Below are positions 9,061 through 18,292 of a stretch of DNA of 64,000 nucleotides, in pieces; position 1 is the stretch's first letter, and the number at the start of each line of letters is the position of its first letter. Made by a program: the position numbers and the translations under genes. Location: contig NZ_BONQ01000137.1 in assembly GCF_016862795.1 (NCBI RefSeq), positions 56,815 to 120,814 on the forward strand, written 5' to 3'. This stretch comes from Dactylosporangium siamense. Lineage in GTDB: Bacteria; Actinomycetota; Actinomycetes; Mycobacteriales; Micromonosporaceae. Under the pieces are notes generated by a model. The model was not told the origin of the DNA, did no database searches, and worked only from the letters and a program-made list of their open reading frames with translations.

Positions 9061-9776
9061 GCGTGCTGGAACTGCGGGACGTGCACCGCATCCACGGCAG
9101 CGGCGAGGCGACGGTCCTGGCCCTGCGCGGCGTGTCGATGATCGTCCGGCCCGGTGAGCTGGTCGCGGTCATGGGGCCCTCCGGGTCTGGCAAGTCGACG
9201 CTGCTCAACCTGGCCGGCGGGCTGGACGGCCCGACGCAGGGCGAGGTCGCCGTCGAGGGCACCGTCCTCGGCGGGCTCAACCGCAAGGCCCTCGCCGTGC
9301 TGCGCCGGCACAGCATCGGCTACGTGTTCCAGGACCTCAACCTGCTGCCGAGCCTCACCGCGGCGGAGAACATCGCGCTGCCCCTGGAGCTGGACGGCGT
9401 CGGGGTGCGGCGGGCCCGCCGGGCCGCGTTGACGTCGCTCGCCGAGGTCGATCTGGAGGGGTACGCCCAACGCTTCCCCGACGAGATGTCGGGCGGCCAG
9501 CAGCAGCGGGTCGCGATCGCCCGGGCGCTCGTCGGGCAGCGGCGGCTCATCCTCGCCGACGAGCCGACCGGCGCCCTGGACTCGCAGACGGGCGAGGCCG
9601 TCCTGCGGCTGCTGCGGGCCAAGGTCGACGCCGGCGCCGCCGGGGTGCTCGTCACCCACGAGGCCCGGCACGCGGCGTGGGCCGACCGGGTGGTGTTCCT
9701 GCGCGACGGCGTCGTCGTGGACACGTCCGGCCCCCTGGCCGAGCCGGAGCACCTGCTGGACGGGGCCTCGTCGTGA
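9057..9776 (+). CDS. ABC transporter ATP-binding protein (MacB/LolD type)
   Basis: Nucleotide-binding subunit of 239 residues. Walker A is GPSGSGKST, the signature is MSGGQQQRVAIARAL, Walker B is LILADEPTGALD and the switch His is in VTHEARHAAWADR. This architecture matches MacB/LolD/SalX-type ATPases that partner FtsX-like permeases in export or mechanotransmission of antibiotics, peptides or lipoproteins. It overlaps the PadR gene upstream and the permease downstream by four bases each, so the three products are made in concert under PadR control. Confidence 0.96.
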   Translation: MSVLELRDVHRIHGSGEATVLALRGVSMIVRPGELVAVMGPSGSGKSTLLNLAGGLDGPTQGEVAVEGTVLGGLNRKALAVLRRHSIGYVFQDLNLLPSLTAAENIALPLELDGVGVRRARRAALTSLAEVDLEGYAQRFPDEMSGGQQQRVAIARALVGQRRLILADEPTGALDSQTGEAVLRLLRAKVDAGAAGVLVTHEARHAAWADRVVFLRDGVVVDTSGPLAEPEHLLDGASS

Positions 9777-12448
9777 CGGGCTGGCTCGTCTCGTTGCGGA
9801 TCGCCCGGCGGGAGGCGCGCCGGGCGAAGGGCCGCACCGCGCTGGTGCTGGCGCTGATCATGCTGCCGGTGCTGGGACTGTCGTTCGCCGCCGTCATGTA
9901 CGACATGTTCACCCTCACCAAGTCCGAGCAGCTGGACCGCGAGCTGGGCAGCTTCGAGGCCTCGGCACGCTGGGTGACCGACGGCAAGATCAGGCAGGAC
10001 GCCGACGGCTACGGCATGGACAGCGTCGAGCGGGGCAAGCCCTCGACGCCGACCACTGAGGGGCTGCTCGCGCTGCTGCCGGCCGGCTCGCGCGTGGCCC
10101 AGGTCGACACGCGGGAGATCCGGTTGCGCGGAGGCAACGGCGAGCAGAAGCTCACCGGTCACCAGCTCGACCTCGCCGACGTCGCGTACCACAACCGGGT
10201 CTCGGTCCGGCGCGGCACCGCACCCGCGTCCAGCGGCGAGATCGCGCTGAACAGGGCCGCGATGGACCTGGTCGGCGTGCGGCTCGGCGGCACCGTCCAG
10301 CTGCCCGGGCAGGGCAGCGCGCGGGTCGTCGCGGAGATCGAGTTCCCCGACACGCTGCGACCCGCCGCCGTGCTGCGGCCCGGCACCCTGCCCGCGCCGG
10401 AGCTCAGCTCCAGCACCGAGTGGCTGGTCGACGCGCCCGGCCCGGTCACCTGGGCGCAGGTGCGTGAGCTCAACCAGCACGGCGTGATCGTGCGGTCCCG
10501 GGTCGTCGTGCTCGACCCGCCGCCGGACGCCCTGACCTGGCCGAGCAGCAGCCAGAACGTCTTCGGCCTCGGCGTCCTCGTCTTCGGCCTCGGCGTCCTG
10601 GAGATCGTGCTCCTCGCCGGCCCGGCGTTCGCGGTCGGTGCCCGCCGGCGGCGCCGCGAGCTGGCCCTCGTGGCCGCCAACGGCGGCACCCCGGCGCAGC
10701 TGCGCCGGATCGTCCTGGCCGACGGGGTGCTGCTCGGCGTGGTGTCCGGTGTCATCGGCACCGTCGTCGCGATCGCGCTCGCGTTCGCGCTGCGGGGCGT
10801 GTTCGAGGAGCACGTCGCCCACGCCCGGGCCGGCGCCTACCGGGTGTTCCCCATGGCCCTGCTCGGCATCGCCGGGCTCGCCTTCGTCGCCGGGGTCGGC
10901 GCGGCGCTGGTCCCGGCGTTCACGGCCGCGCGCACCGATGTGGTCGCGGCCCTCGCCGGGCGGCGCAACCGGACCGGGCCCGGCCGTCGCTGGCTCGTCG
11001 CGGGGCTGTGCACCCTCGGCGCCGGCGCGGCCGCCGCGGGCTACGGCATCGTCGCGATCGACTCGACCGTCGTCATGGCCGGCCTCGTCCTGGCCGAGCT
11101 GGGCCTGGTCGTGTGCACGCCGACGCTCGTCGGGCTGATCGCCCGGCTCGGCCGGCGGCTCCCGCTCGCGCCCCGCATCGCCGTGCGCGACCTGGCCCGC
11201 AACCGCTCCTCGACCGCCCCGGCGATCTCCGCGGTGATGGCCGCCGTGCTCGGCGCCATGACGGTCGGGGTGTACCTCGCCAGCGACTTCCAGCGGCAGC
11301 GTGACATGCAGGTCGCCGCGCTGCCGGACGGCTACGCCGAGATCACCCGCGGCGTCGGCAATCAGGGCGAGCGGGCCGACCCGCTGCCCACCCAGCGCCT
11401 CGTGGAGGCGGCCACGTCGACCCTGCCCGTGTCGCGGACCGTCGAGCTGCGCGGCGTGGCGTGCAAGCAGCCGGCCGCCCCGGACGCGTGGTGCTGGCTG
11501 AACCCGCTGCGGCCGGAGCACCGGCGGTGCCCGTTCCGTCCCGGAAACGTCACCAAGGAGGAGGAGCGCAAGGCGGCCCGCGACCCGCGCTGCCAAGCGG
11601 ACATGTACATGATGCCCGGCAACGCGGGCAACGCCACCACGATCGTCGATGACGGCACCACGGTCGGGCTCGTCTCCGCCGCGCAGGGTGAGGACCTCGC
11701 CCGCGCCGAGGCCACCCTGCGCGCCGGGGGCGTCGTGGTGGCCGACCCGGAGCTGGTCGAGGACGGCAAGCTCCTGCTCGGCGTCCCGAGCCCGGACGAC
11801 CCGGAGGGCGTGCAACACGCCGTCACCGTCCCCGGTTACGTCAGCACCACCGCCGTGTCCAGGCTCTTCCTCGCGATCTCGCCGGAGGCGGTCGCCAAGG
11901 CCGGGCTGGTGGTCGAGGTCAGGGGCATCGTCGTGGCCACGACCAGGCAGCCGACCCAGGCCGAGGAGGGCGCCTTCAACGCCGCCACGGAAGCGCTCGG
12001 CAACTACTACCACGGGGGCGTCGCGGTCCCGTACCGGCCGGACGCCACCGTCGAGCTGCTCGTGCTGGCGATCGTCGCCGCCGTCATCGCCCTCGGCGCG
12101 GCCGGCATCTCGACCGGACTGGCCGCCGTCGACAGCCGGCCGGACCTGGCGACCCTCGGCGCGGTCGGGGCCTCACCCGCCGTCCGCCGGCGGCTGACGC
12201 TGAGCCAGGCCGGGGTGATCGCCGGTTTCGGTTCGCTGCTGGGCGCCGTCGCGGGCGTCGGCGCCGGGTGGGCGGTGCTCGCCTCGCTCAACCGCGTGGC
12301 GGGGAGCACCTGGCCGGGCGAGACGCTGTACACGATGCAGATCCCGTGGCTGAACATCGCCGTCGCGGTCCTGGTCGTGCCGCTGGTCGCGATGTTCGGC
12401 ACGGCCCTGTTCACCAGGGCCAGGCTGCCGATCGAACGGAGGGCCTGA
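9773..12448 (+). CDS. FtsX-like ABC transporter permease
   Basis: Large membrane subunit of 891 residues with two FtsX-type halves. A first membrane helix follows the N-terminus (TALVLALIMLPVLGLSFAAV), then a long extracytoplasmic loop, a helix bundle around residues 265-480, a second extracytoplasmic loop of about 250 residues with several Cys, and a final helix bundle ending near IAVAVLVVPLVAMF. GTG at 9773 overlaps the ATPase stop. The pairing indicates a PadR-regulated MacB-like exporter or sensor transporter. The substrate is unknown; no biosynthetic cluster is adjacent. Confidence 0.93.
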   Translation: MTGWLVSLRIARREARRAKGRTALVLALIMLPVLGLSFAAVMYDMFTLTKSEQLDRELGSFEASARWVTDGKIRQDADGYGMDSVERGKPSTPTTEGLLALLPAGSRVAQVDTREIRLRGGNGEQKLTGHQLDLADVAYHNRVSVRRGTAPASSGEIALNRAAMDLVGVRLGGTVQLPGQGSARVVAEIEFPDTLRPAAVLRPGTLPAPELSSSTEWLVDAPGPVTWAQVRELNQHGVIVRSRVVVLDPPPDALTWPSSSQNVFGLGVLVFGLGVLEIVLLAGPAFAVGARRRRRELALVAANGGTPAQLRRIVLADGVLLGVVSGVIGTVVAIALAFALRGVFEEHVAHARAGAYRVFPMALLGIAGLAFVAGVGAALVPAFTAARTDVVAALAGRRNRTGPGRRWLVAGLCTLGAGAAAAGYGIVAIDSTVVMAGLVLAELGLVVCTPTLVGLIARLGRRLPLAPRIAVRDLARNRSSTAPAISAVMAAVLGAMTVGVYLASDFQRQRDMQVAALPDGYAEITRGVGNQGERADPLPTQRLVEAATSTLPVSRTVELRGVACKQPAAPDAWCWLNPLRPEHRRCPFRPGNVTKEEERKAARDPRCQADMYMMPGNAGNATTIVDDGTTVGLVSAAQGEDLARAEATLRAGGVVVADPELVEDGKLLLGVPSPDDPEGVQHAVTVPGYVSTTAVSRLFLAISPEAVAKAGLVVEVRGIVVATTRQPTQAEEGAFNAATEALGNYYHGGVAVPYRPDATVELLVLAIVAAVIALGAAGISTGLAAVDSRPDLATLGAVGASPAVRRRLTLSQAGVIAGFGSLLGAVAGVGAGWAVLASLNRVAGSTWPGETLYTMQIPWLNIAVAVLVVPLVAMFGTALFTRARLPIERRA

Positions 12449-12506
12449 CTCCGGGGAGCCGGTATGTCACGGTAGGATGTCCCGCAAGTCCGAAGTGGGA
12501 GATCCC

Positions 12507-12650
12507 GTGAATTCCGACGAAGAGCCCGAGACGTCCGAGATCCAGGACGAGGGTGGCGCCAGCACCAGCGGCTCCGGTGCGTTGATCCTTTTCGGGGTGA
12601 TCGGCGTGTTGGTGATCGTCGGCTTCCTGTACTCGACGATGACGCGCTGA
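12507..12650 (+). CDS. Small single-pass membrane protein, 47 residues
   Basis: Short gene starting at GTG 12507: an acidic, Ser/Glu-rich N-terminus (MNSDEEPETSEIQDEGG) followed by one membrane helix (LILFGVIGVLVIVGFLYS) and a short basic tail. A GGGAG sequence lies about 6 bases before the start, codon use matches the neighbours, and a strong terminator follows. It lies 58 bases after the ABC permease and may be cotranscribed or separate. No function is recognised. Confidence 0.7.
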   Translation: MNSDEEPETSEIQDEGGASTSGSGALILFGVIGVLVIVGFLYSTMTR

Positions 12651-12671
12651 AGCCGCCACCCAGACGAGCAG

Positions 12672-12705
12672 AGTGGGCGCCCGCCGAACCTGGCGGGCGC
12701 CCACT
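12672..12705. terminator. Bidirectional terminator
   Basis: A perfect 14-base inverted repeat, AGTGGGCGCCCGCC (12672-12685) and GGCGGGCGCCCACT (12692-12705), with a 6-base loop, lies between the 47-residue protein gene and the convergent EF-G paralogue, and probably serves both. Confidence 0.85.
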
Positions 12706-12710
12706 GTCGT

Positions 12711-14708
12711 TCAGGCCGTGCCTTCCGGAGCCTGCTGGTAGCCGGCCGGCCGGGTGGTGAACGTGCCCCGGCCCTGGGTGCGGCTGCGCAGCCGGGTCGC
12801 GTAGCCGAACAGCTCCGCGAGCGGCACCGTCGCCGTCACCACCACCGTGCCACCCCGGGTCGTGGAGTCGGTGACCCGGCCGCGGCGGGCCGCGAGGTCG
12901 CCGAGCACCGCACCGACGGTGTCGTCGGGAGCGGTCACGGTGACCTCCGCGACCGGTTCGAGCACCGCCATGGCGCTCTGCCGCAGCGCCTGCTGCAGCG
13001 CGAACCGGCCGGCGGTGCGGAAGGCCAGCTCGGAGGAGTCCTTCGAGTGGGTCTGGCCGTCCACGAGCGTCACGTGGACGCCCGTCACCGGGTGACCGCC
13101 GAGCGGGCCTTCGAGCAGCGCGTCGCGGCAGCCGGCCTCGACCGCCTTGACGTACTCCTTCGGGACCCGGCCGCCGACGACCGCCGAGTCGAACGCGAAC
13201 GCCTCATCCGAAGTGGTGACGTCGATGAGCACGTGCGCGTACTGCCCGGAGCCGCCGTCCTGCTTGACGTGCCGGTACAGCACTCCACTGACCCCGGCCA
13301 GGACCGTCTCGCGGTAGGAGACCTGGGGCCGGCCGACGTTGACGGTCAGCCCGTTCGCCTGCCGCAGCTTCTCCACCGCCACCTCCAGGTGCAGCTCGCC
13401 CAGGCCGGACAGGACGGTCTGGCCGGTCTCCGGGTCGCTGCGCACCCGCAGCGACGGGTCCTCGTCGACGAGCCTGGCCAGGGCGACCGACAGCCGGTCG
13501 GTGTCCGTTGCCACGAGGGCCTCGACCGCCACCGAGACGACCGGTTCCGCGGTGCCGGCGGCCTCCAGCACCAACGGCGCATCCGGAGCGCACAGGGTGC
13601 TGCCGACCTTCGCGTGCTTGACGCCCACCAGCGCGACGATGTCGCCCGCGGCGGCCTCGTCCAGCTCCGTGTGCCGGTCCGCCTGGACGTGCAGGATCCG
13701 GCTGACGCGTTCGGTGCGTCCGGTGCCGGTGTCGAGCACGGTGGCTCCCTTCGTGATCGTGCCGGAGTAGACCCGCACGTAGGTGAGGCGCCCGGTCGTG
13801 GCGGCGTGCACCTTGAAGACCAGGCCGGCGAACGGTGCGTCCGGGGTCGCCGGGCGGTCCGGGTGGACCGGCGGCACATCCAGCGGCGACGGCAGGTACG
13901 CCACCACCGCGTCGAGCAACGGTTCGATGCCCCGGTTCTTGTACGCGGAGCCGCACAGCACGACCACGCCGGTCCGGTTGTTGGTCACCTCCCGCAGTGC
14001 GTCGCGCAGCGTGGCGTCCTTGAGCCCGTCGTTGGCGACGAACTCCTCCAGGGCGCCGGCGTGCAGCTCGGCGACGGCCTCCTCCAGCACCCGGCGCCGC
14101 GCGTTCAGCGCGGCCGGATCGGGCACGTCGACCTCGGTCATCGACTGCTCGTCCCAGGTGTACGCGCGGCGCGTCACCAGGTCGACCACGCCCACGAACT
14201 GCTCCTCGGCGCCGATCGGCAGCTGGACGACCAGCGGCGTGACGTGCAGCCGGGCCCGGATCGAGGCGACCGCGGCGTCGAGGTCGGCGCCGGAGCGGTC
14301 GAGCTTGTTCACGAACGCGATGCGCGGCACACCGTGCAGGTCGGCCTGGCGCCACACCGACTCGCTCTGCGGCTCGACCCCGGCGACCCCGTCGAACACG
14401 GCGACGGCACCGTCGAGGACGCGCAGCGAGCGCTCCACCTCGGCGGAGAAGTCGACGTGCCCGGGGGTGTCGATGAGGTTGATCCGGTGGCCGTCCCAGG
14501 TGCAGCTGACGGCCGCGGCGAAGATCGTGATGCCCCGCTTGCGCTCCTGCGCGTCGAAGTCGGTGACGGTGGTGCCGTCGTGGACCTCGCCCTGCTTGTA
14601 GGTGGCGCCGGTGCGGAACAGGATCCGTTCGGTGGTGGTGGTCTTGCCGGCGTCGACGTGGGCGAGGATGCCGATGTTGCGGGTCTGGGACAGGTGATGG
14701 GTGCGCAC
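12711..14708 (-). CDS. fusA: Elongation factor G paralogue (translational GTPase)
   Basis: Ribosomal GTPase of 665 residues, slightly shorter than canonical EF-G (about 700). G1 is [16 protein letters not shown]2 lies in [10 protein letters not shown]3 is DTPGHVDF and G4 is NKLD; the C-terminal domain IV/V segments [17 protein letters not shown] and RTQGRGTF are present. Switch I reads [14 protein letters not shown] rather than the DWMEQEQERGITI of housekeeping EF-G, and no str-operon neighbours (rpsL, rpsG, tuf) are present, so this is a second, accessory EF-G, possibly acting in recycling, stress or antibiotic protection. The GTG start is chosen with a GAAAGG sequence about 9 bases upstream. 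A 25-codon leader ORF lies 116 bases upstream, suggesting translation-dependent control. Confidence 0.92.
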   Translation of the reverse strand: MRTHHLSQTRNIGILAHVDAGKTTTTERILFRTGATYKQGEVHDGTTVTDFDAQERKRGITIFAAAVSCTWDGHRINLIDTPGHVDFSAEVERSLRVLDGAVAVFDGVAGVEPQSESVWRQADLHGVPRIAFVNKLDRSGADLDAAVASIRARLHVTPLVVQLPIGAEEQFVGVVDLVTRRAYTWDEQSMTEVDVPDPAALNARRRVLEEAVAELHAGALEEFVANDGLKDATLRDALREVTNNRTGVVVLCGSAYKNRGIEPLLDAVVAYLPSPLDVPPVHPDRPATPDAPFAGLVFKVHAATTGRLTYVRVYSGTITKGATVLDTGTGRTERVSRILHVQADRHTELDEAAAGDIVALVGVKHAKVGSTLCAPDAPLVLEAAGTAEPVVSVAVEALVATDTDRLSVALARLVDEDPSLRVRSDPETGQTVLSGLGELHLEVAVEKLRQANGLTVNVGRPQVSYRETVLAGVSGVLYRHVKQDGGSGQYAHVLIDVTTSDEAFAFDSAVVGGRVPKEYVKAVEAGCRDALLEGPLGGHPVTGVHVTLVDGQTHSKDSSELAFRTAGRFALQQALRQSAMAVLEPVAEVTVTAPDDTVGAVLGDLAARRGRVTDSTTRGGTVVVTATVPLAELFGYATRLRSRTQGRGTFTTRPAGYQQAPEGTA

Positions 14709-14824
14709 GGCCTGCGGCCTTTCAGCGTGGTGTCTGAACAGGGCAGCGCGATTACCCCACGCCTGATCGGCGCCGCTTCGGGCGCGTCTCTAGGGCAGGG
14801 TCCAGCCGGTGCGGCCGCGCGGGC

Positions 14825-14902
14825 TCACACCAGCGGGCAGGAAGACACCAGGATCACCTCGTGCCGGGACAGGGGGATGATGACGGCGACGCGATACCGC
14901 AT
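14825..14902 (-). CDS. 25-residue leader peptide upstream of the EF-G paralogue
   Basis: Short ORF beginning MRYRVAVIIPL and ending SSCPLV, with ATG at 14902 and TGA at 14825-14827. A strong ribosome site (GGGGGAG) sits about 6 bases before the ATG. It starts 34 bases after the MFS stop and ends 116 bases before the EF-G paralogue. In between, GCGTGG (14757-14762) can pair with CCACGC (14725-14730) beside the EF-G ribosome site, and GCGCC/GGCGC form a smaller hairpin. Short translated leaders ahead of ribosome-protecting or antibiotic-response genes often act as attenuators; that role is inferred here. Confidence 0.55.
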   Translation of the reverse strand: MRYRVAVIIPLSRHEVILVSSCPLV

Positions 14903-14936
14903 GGCGATCTCCCCCTTCCTCAGCACGACACCGAGA

Positions 14937-16235
14937 TCATACCGGGGCCGCGCCACCCACGGGAACCGCTTTTCCGCCCCGCAGCGCATAGACGGCGGCG
15001 AGGACGGTGCCCACGCACAGCGCCGCCGCGCTCAGCCCCAGCGACCAGTGCACGCCGATCGCGGCGCCGAGCAGCCCGACGGTGAAGCCGCTGCCGGCCC
15101 GCAACCCGTTGGCGGACACCCCGTAGACGCCGATGACCCGCCCCCGGTCCGCGGGCGGCGCCAGCAGCTGCACGACGGTCTGCCCGATCGACATCGAGGC
15201 CAGGTTCGCCACCCCGCCGACGAGCAGCAGCCCCACCGCGAGGGGATAGCTGGTGCTCATGGCGAAGAACAGGCTGGTGACGCCGTACACCGCGGTGCTG
15301 ATCACGGCGGCGAGGACGGTCGGTCTGATCCGCCCGGTCGCCTCGAGCAGGATGCCGCCGAGGACCCCGCCGGCGCCGTTGGCGAACAGCAGCACCCCGT
15401 AGGCGAGGCTGGCCCCGTCGATGCCCTCCCCGGAGGCCGCCCCGCCCGCCCCGAGGTCCTGCGCGAAGATCGGCATCGCCGACTGCATCGACGCGCCGAC
15501 GAAGAACGACCCGAGCCCACCCAGGATGATCATGCTGACCAGGGTGTGGTTGCTGCCGACGGCCTTGAGCACCCGCACCGACTCCATCAGCCCGACCCTG
15601 GCCCGCGGCGCGCCGCGGTCGCGGGTGTGCCCGGTGAACTTCGTGCGGAACAGGAACAGCGTCAGCGGCAGGAAGAACAGCACGTTGACGAAGATGCCGG
15701 TGGTCGGGCCGAGCCCGAGCAGCAGCGCCGAGCCGACGACCGGCCCGAACAGCACACCGAGGCTGCGGAACGTGGCATTGAGCCGGACCGCGCTGGGCAG
15801 GTCCTCGTCGCCGACGAAGTCGTGCAGCATCAGCTGCTCCCCCGGCCCCCACAGCGACCCCGCGAGGCCGTGCAGCACCAGCAGCACGCACGCGTGCCAG
15901 ACCTGCAACGTGCCGGTCAGGAACAACACGCCCCACGCGACCGACACCGTCGCGAACAGCAGCTGCGCCGCCTGGATGACCCGCCGGCAGTCAAACCGGT
16001 CGGCGAGTGACCCGAAGTACACCGAGAACAGCAGGAACGGCACCCAGTGGCTGATCACCTGGAACCCGGACAGCGCCGGCGAGTGGAACTTCTCCCACAG
16101 CACCCAGTACGTGATGACGTGCTCGATGTTGTCGGCCATCATCGCGAGGGCCGCCCCGAACAGGTAGGGCCGGCAGTCCTTGTTCCGCAACGCGGCGAAC
16201 TTGCGTGGCTGCTGGACCTCGCTGGCGGCGCTCAT
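14937..16235 (-). CDS. MFS transporter (EntS/MFS_3-like exporter)
   Basis: Major facilitator of 432 residues with about 12 predicted membrane helices. The loop 2-3 motif is visible as GSLADRFDCRRVI, and the C-half loop region includes PPADRGRVIGVYGVS. Overall it resembles the MFS_3/enterobactin-exporter group that exports siderophores, macrolides or other small molecules. The N-terminus (MSAASEVQQPRKFAALRNKDCRPYL) is typical of the group. It is on the same strand as the leader ORF and EF-G paralogue, 34 bases upstream of the leader, so these could respond to the same stress. The substrate is unknown. Confidence 0.92.
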   Translation of the reverse strand: MSAASEVQQPRKFAALRNKDCRPYLFGAALAMMADNIEHVITYWVLWEKFHSPALSGFQVISHWVPFLLFSVYFGSLADRFDCRRVIQAAQLLFATVSVAWGVLFLTGTLQVWHACVLLVLHGLAGSLWGPGEQLMLHDFVGDEDLPSAVRLNATFRSLGVLFGPVVGSALLLGLGPTTGIFVNVLFFLPLTLFLFRTKFTGHTRDRGAPRARVGLMESVRVLKAVGSNHTLVSMIILGGLGSFFVGASMQSAMPIFAQDLGAGGAASGEGIDGASLAYGVLLFANGAGGVLGGILLEATGRIRPTVLAAVISTAVYGVTSLFFAMSTSYPLAVGLLLVGGVANLASMSIGQTVVQLLAPPADRGRVIGVYGVSANGLRAGSGFTVGLLGAAIGVHWSLGLSAAALCVGTVLAAVYALRGGKAVPVGGAAPV

Positions 16236-16292
16236 GCGCCTCAGCCTCCACCCCGCCGGTGCGAGCTGTCCGCACCACTCACCCCGAAGTGA

Positions 16293-18179
16293 TCACCGAC
16301 ACGGTCCGTCACCGGTCAGGTGTGTTTCCCCGTGGGATTCGGCTGTCACCTTGGAGCGGGCGTTCTGCTGGCCGTACCAGAGGCAGAACATCAACACGGT
16401 CCAGATCTTGCGGGAATGGTCGGCGTCGCCGCGGCGGTGGGCCGCGAGGAGGCGCTGGACGTGGCGGAGGTCCAGCAGGTGGTCCACGCCCGCGTCGGCG
16501 AAGACGTCACCGGCCCACGCGCCGATGTCGCCGCGCAGCCAGACCCTCGTCGGGGTGGGGAAGCCGAGCTTGGGCCGGTCGACGACCGCGTCCGGCACGA
16601 TCCCGCGCATCGCCTCCCGCAGGGCGTACTTGGTGGTTCTGGCCACCTTCAACGACGTCGGCAACGCCGCGGCGGCGGCGTAGACGGCCCGGTCCAGGAA
16701 CGGCACCCGCAGTTCGAGGGAGTGCGCCATCGAGATCCGGTCGGCCTTGGTGAGGATGTCGCCGGGCAGCCAGGTGTGCAGGTCGACGTACTGCATGGTG
16801 GCGACGTCGTCGAGGTCGGCGGCCGCCCGGAACAGCGGCGCCGTCACGGTCGTGTGCGGCTCCGCCGGGCCCCGCATGAGGCGGGCCTTCTCGCCGGTGC
16901 CGAAGATGCGGGCGTTGCCGTAGTAGCGCTCCTCGATCGGCGTGGTGGCCCGGTCCAGGAAGCTCTTGCCGCGCACGCCCTCGGGCATGGCCGCCGACAC
17001 GGCGCGCAGCCCGCGGCGCAGCGGCCCGGGCAGCGCGGCGACGCCGGCGAGCGAGGCCGGCTCGCGGTAGATCTCGTAGCCGGCGAACAGCTCGTCGGCG
17101 CCCTCCCCGGACAGCACGACCGTGACGTCGCGGGCGGCGGTGCGGGCCAGGAACCACAGCGGCACGATCGCCGGGTCGGCGACGGGGTCGTCGAGGTGCC
17201 ACACGATGCGCGGCAGCACGGCGATCACGTCGTCGTCGTGGACCAGGGTCGCGGTCAGGTCCACGCCGAGCGCGGCGGCGGTCTCCGCGGCCGCCTCGAT
17301 CTCGCTGTAGCGTTCGTCGTCGAAACCCACCGTGTACGTGCGGATCCCCGGACGCCGCTCCCGCGCCAGCGCCACGACGGCCGTCGAGTCGATCCCACTG
17401 GACAGGAACGCGCCGAGCGGCACCTCGGACTGCAGATGCGCGTGGACGCTGTCACGCAGCGCGTCGCGCACGGCGGCGATCGCCTCCCCGGCGGGCCGCG
17501 CCGACGCCCGCAACGCGTGCCGGAAATACGCCGCGATCGCCGGTTCCTCCCCCGGTTTCCAGGTCAGGGTGTGCCCGGCGGCGAGCCGGCGCACCGCCGG
17601 GTGCAGGGTCGCCGGCTCGGGGACGTACTGCAACGTCAGGTAGTGCGACAGCGCCGCCGTGTCGAGGCGGGTCGCGGCCCCGGCGAACGGCAGCAGCGCC
17701 TTCTTCTCGCTGGCCAGGTACAGCCCGTCCGCGGTCCGCAGGTGGTAGAGCGGTTTGATGCCGAACGGGTCCCGGGCCGCCAGGACGGTGCCGGTGGCCC
17801 GGTCGTGCAGGACGAACGCGAACATGCCCCGCAGCCGGCGGACCGCGGACGGCCCCCAGTGGTGGAACGCGGCCGCGAGGACCTCCGCCTCTCCCTCGGT
17901 GGCGAAGACCGCGTCGAAGTCGCGGATCAGTTCGGCGCGCAGCTGGCGGAAGTTGTACAGCTCGCCGTTGAACACCACGGTCCAGGTGCCCCAGGTCACC
18001 GGCTGGTGGCTGTGGGCGACGTCGATGATGGCCAGGCGCTGAAACCCGAAGGCCACGCCGTCGTCCACCCGCAGCGAGGTCTCGTCGGGGCCGCGGTGGC
18101 GAAGGAGGTCCAGGGCCGCGGCGAGGTCATCCGCCACAACCGTCCCGTCTTCGCTCAGGAACACCAGGAATCCACACAT
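16293..18179 (-). CDS. asnB: Asparagine synthetase (glutamine-hydrolysing)
   Basis: ATP-dependent amidotransferase of 628 residues. Met-Cys2 at the start (MCGFLVFLSEDG) supplies the glutaminase nucleophile, which fixes the ATG at 18179 although the frame is open further upstream. The class II glutaminase domain (RHRGPDE, FNGELYN) covers about residues 1-210. The synthetase domain has the PP-loop as LSSGIDSTAV and the SGEGADELFAGY motif. It converts aspartate to asparagine using glutamine; members of this family also occur in natural-product and cell-wall amidation, but no such context is seen. It is divergent from a two-component system. Confidence 0.94.
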   Translation of the reverse strand: MCGFLVFLSEDGTVVADDLAAALDLLRHRGPDETSLRVDDGVAFGFQRLAIIDVAHSHQPVTWGTWTVVFNGELYNFRQLRAELIRDFDAVFATEGEAEVLAAAFHHWGPSAVRRLRGMFAFVLHDRATGTVLAARDPFGIKPLYHLRTADGLYLASEKKALLPFAGAATRLDTAALSHYLTLQYVPEPATLHPAVRRLAAGHTLTWKPGEEPAIAAYFRHALRASARPAGEAIAAVRDALRDSVHAHLQSEVPLGAFLSSGIDSTAVVALARERRPGIRTYTVGFDDERYSEIEAAAETAAALGVDLTATLVHDDDVIAVLPRIVWHLDDPVADPAIVPLWFLARTAARDVTVVLSGEGADELFAGYEIYREPASLAGVAALPGPLRRGLRAVSAAMPEGVRGKSFLDRATTPIEERYYGNARIFGTGEKARLMRGPAEPHTTVTAPLFRAAADLDDVATMQYVDLHTWLPGDILTKADRISMAHSLELRVPFLDRAVYAAAAALPTSLKVARTTKYALREAMRGIVPDAVVDRPKLGFPTPTRVWLRGDIGAWAGDVFADAGVDHLLDLRHVQRLLAAHRRGDADHSRKIWTVLMFCLWYGQQNARSKVTAESHGETHLTGDGPCR

Positions 18180-18292
18180 GGCGCTGAAGGTAGGGAGCCG
18201 GTCGTTGGGAACTGATGAAGAACCATGGGCCGGATCGAAACCCGGCCGGGGTTTCGCAGGTTCTTCACAGTCGGCGCGCGACAATGGCCGCG

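Noticed and set aside
12711..14708. Tetracycline-resistance ribosomal protection protein (TetM/OtrA type)
   Set aside because: The G-domain and C-terminal motifs match EF-G more closely; a protective role remains possible but the family call is EF-G paralogue.
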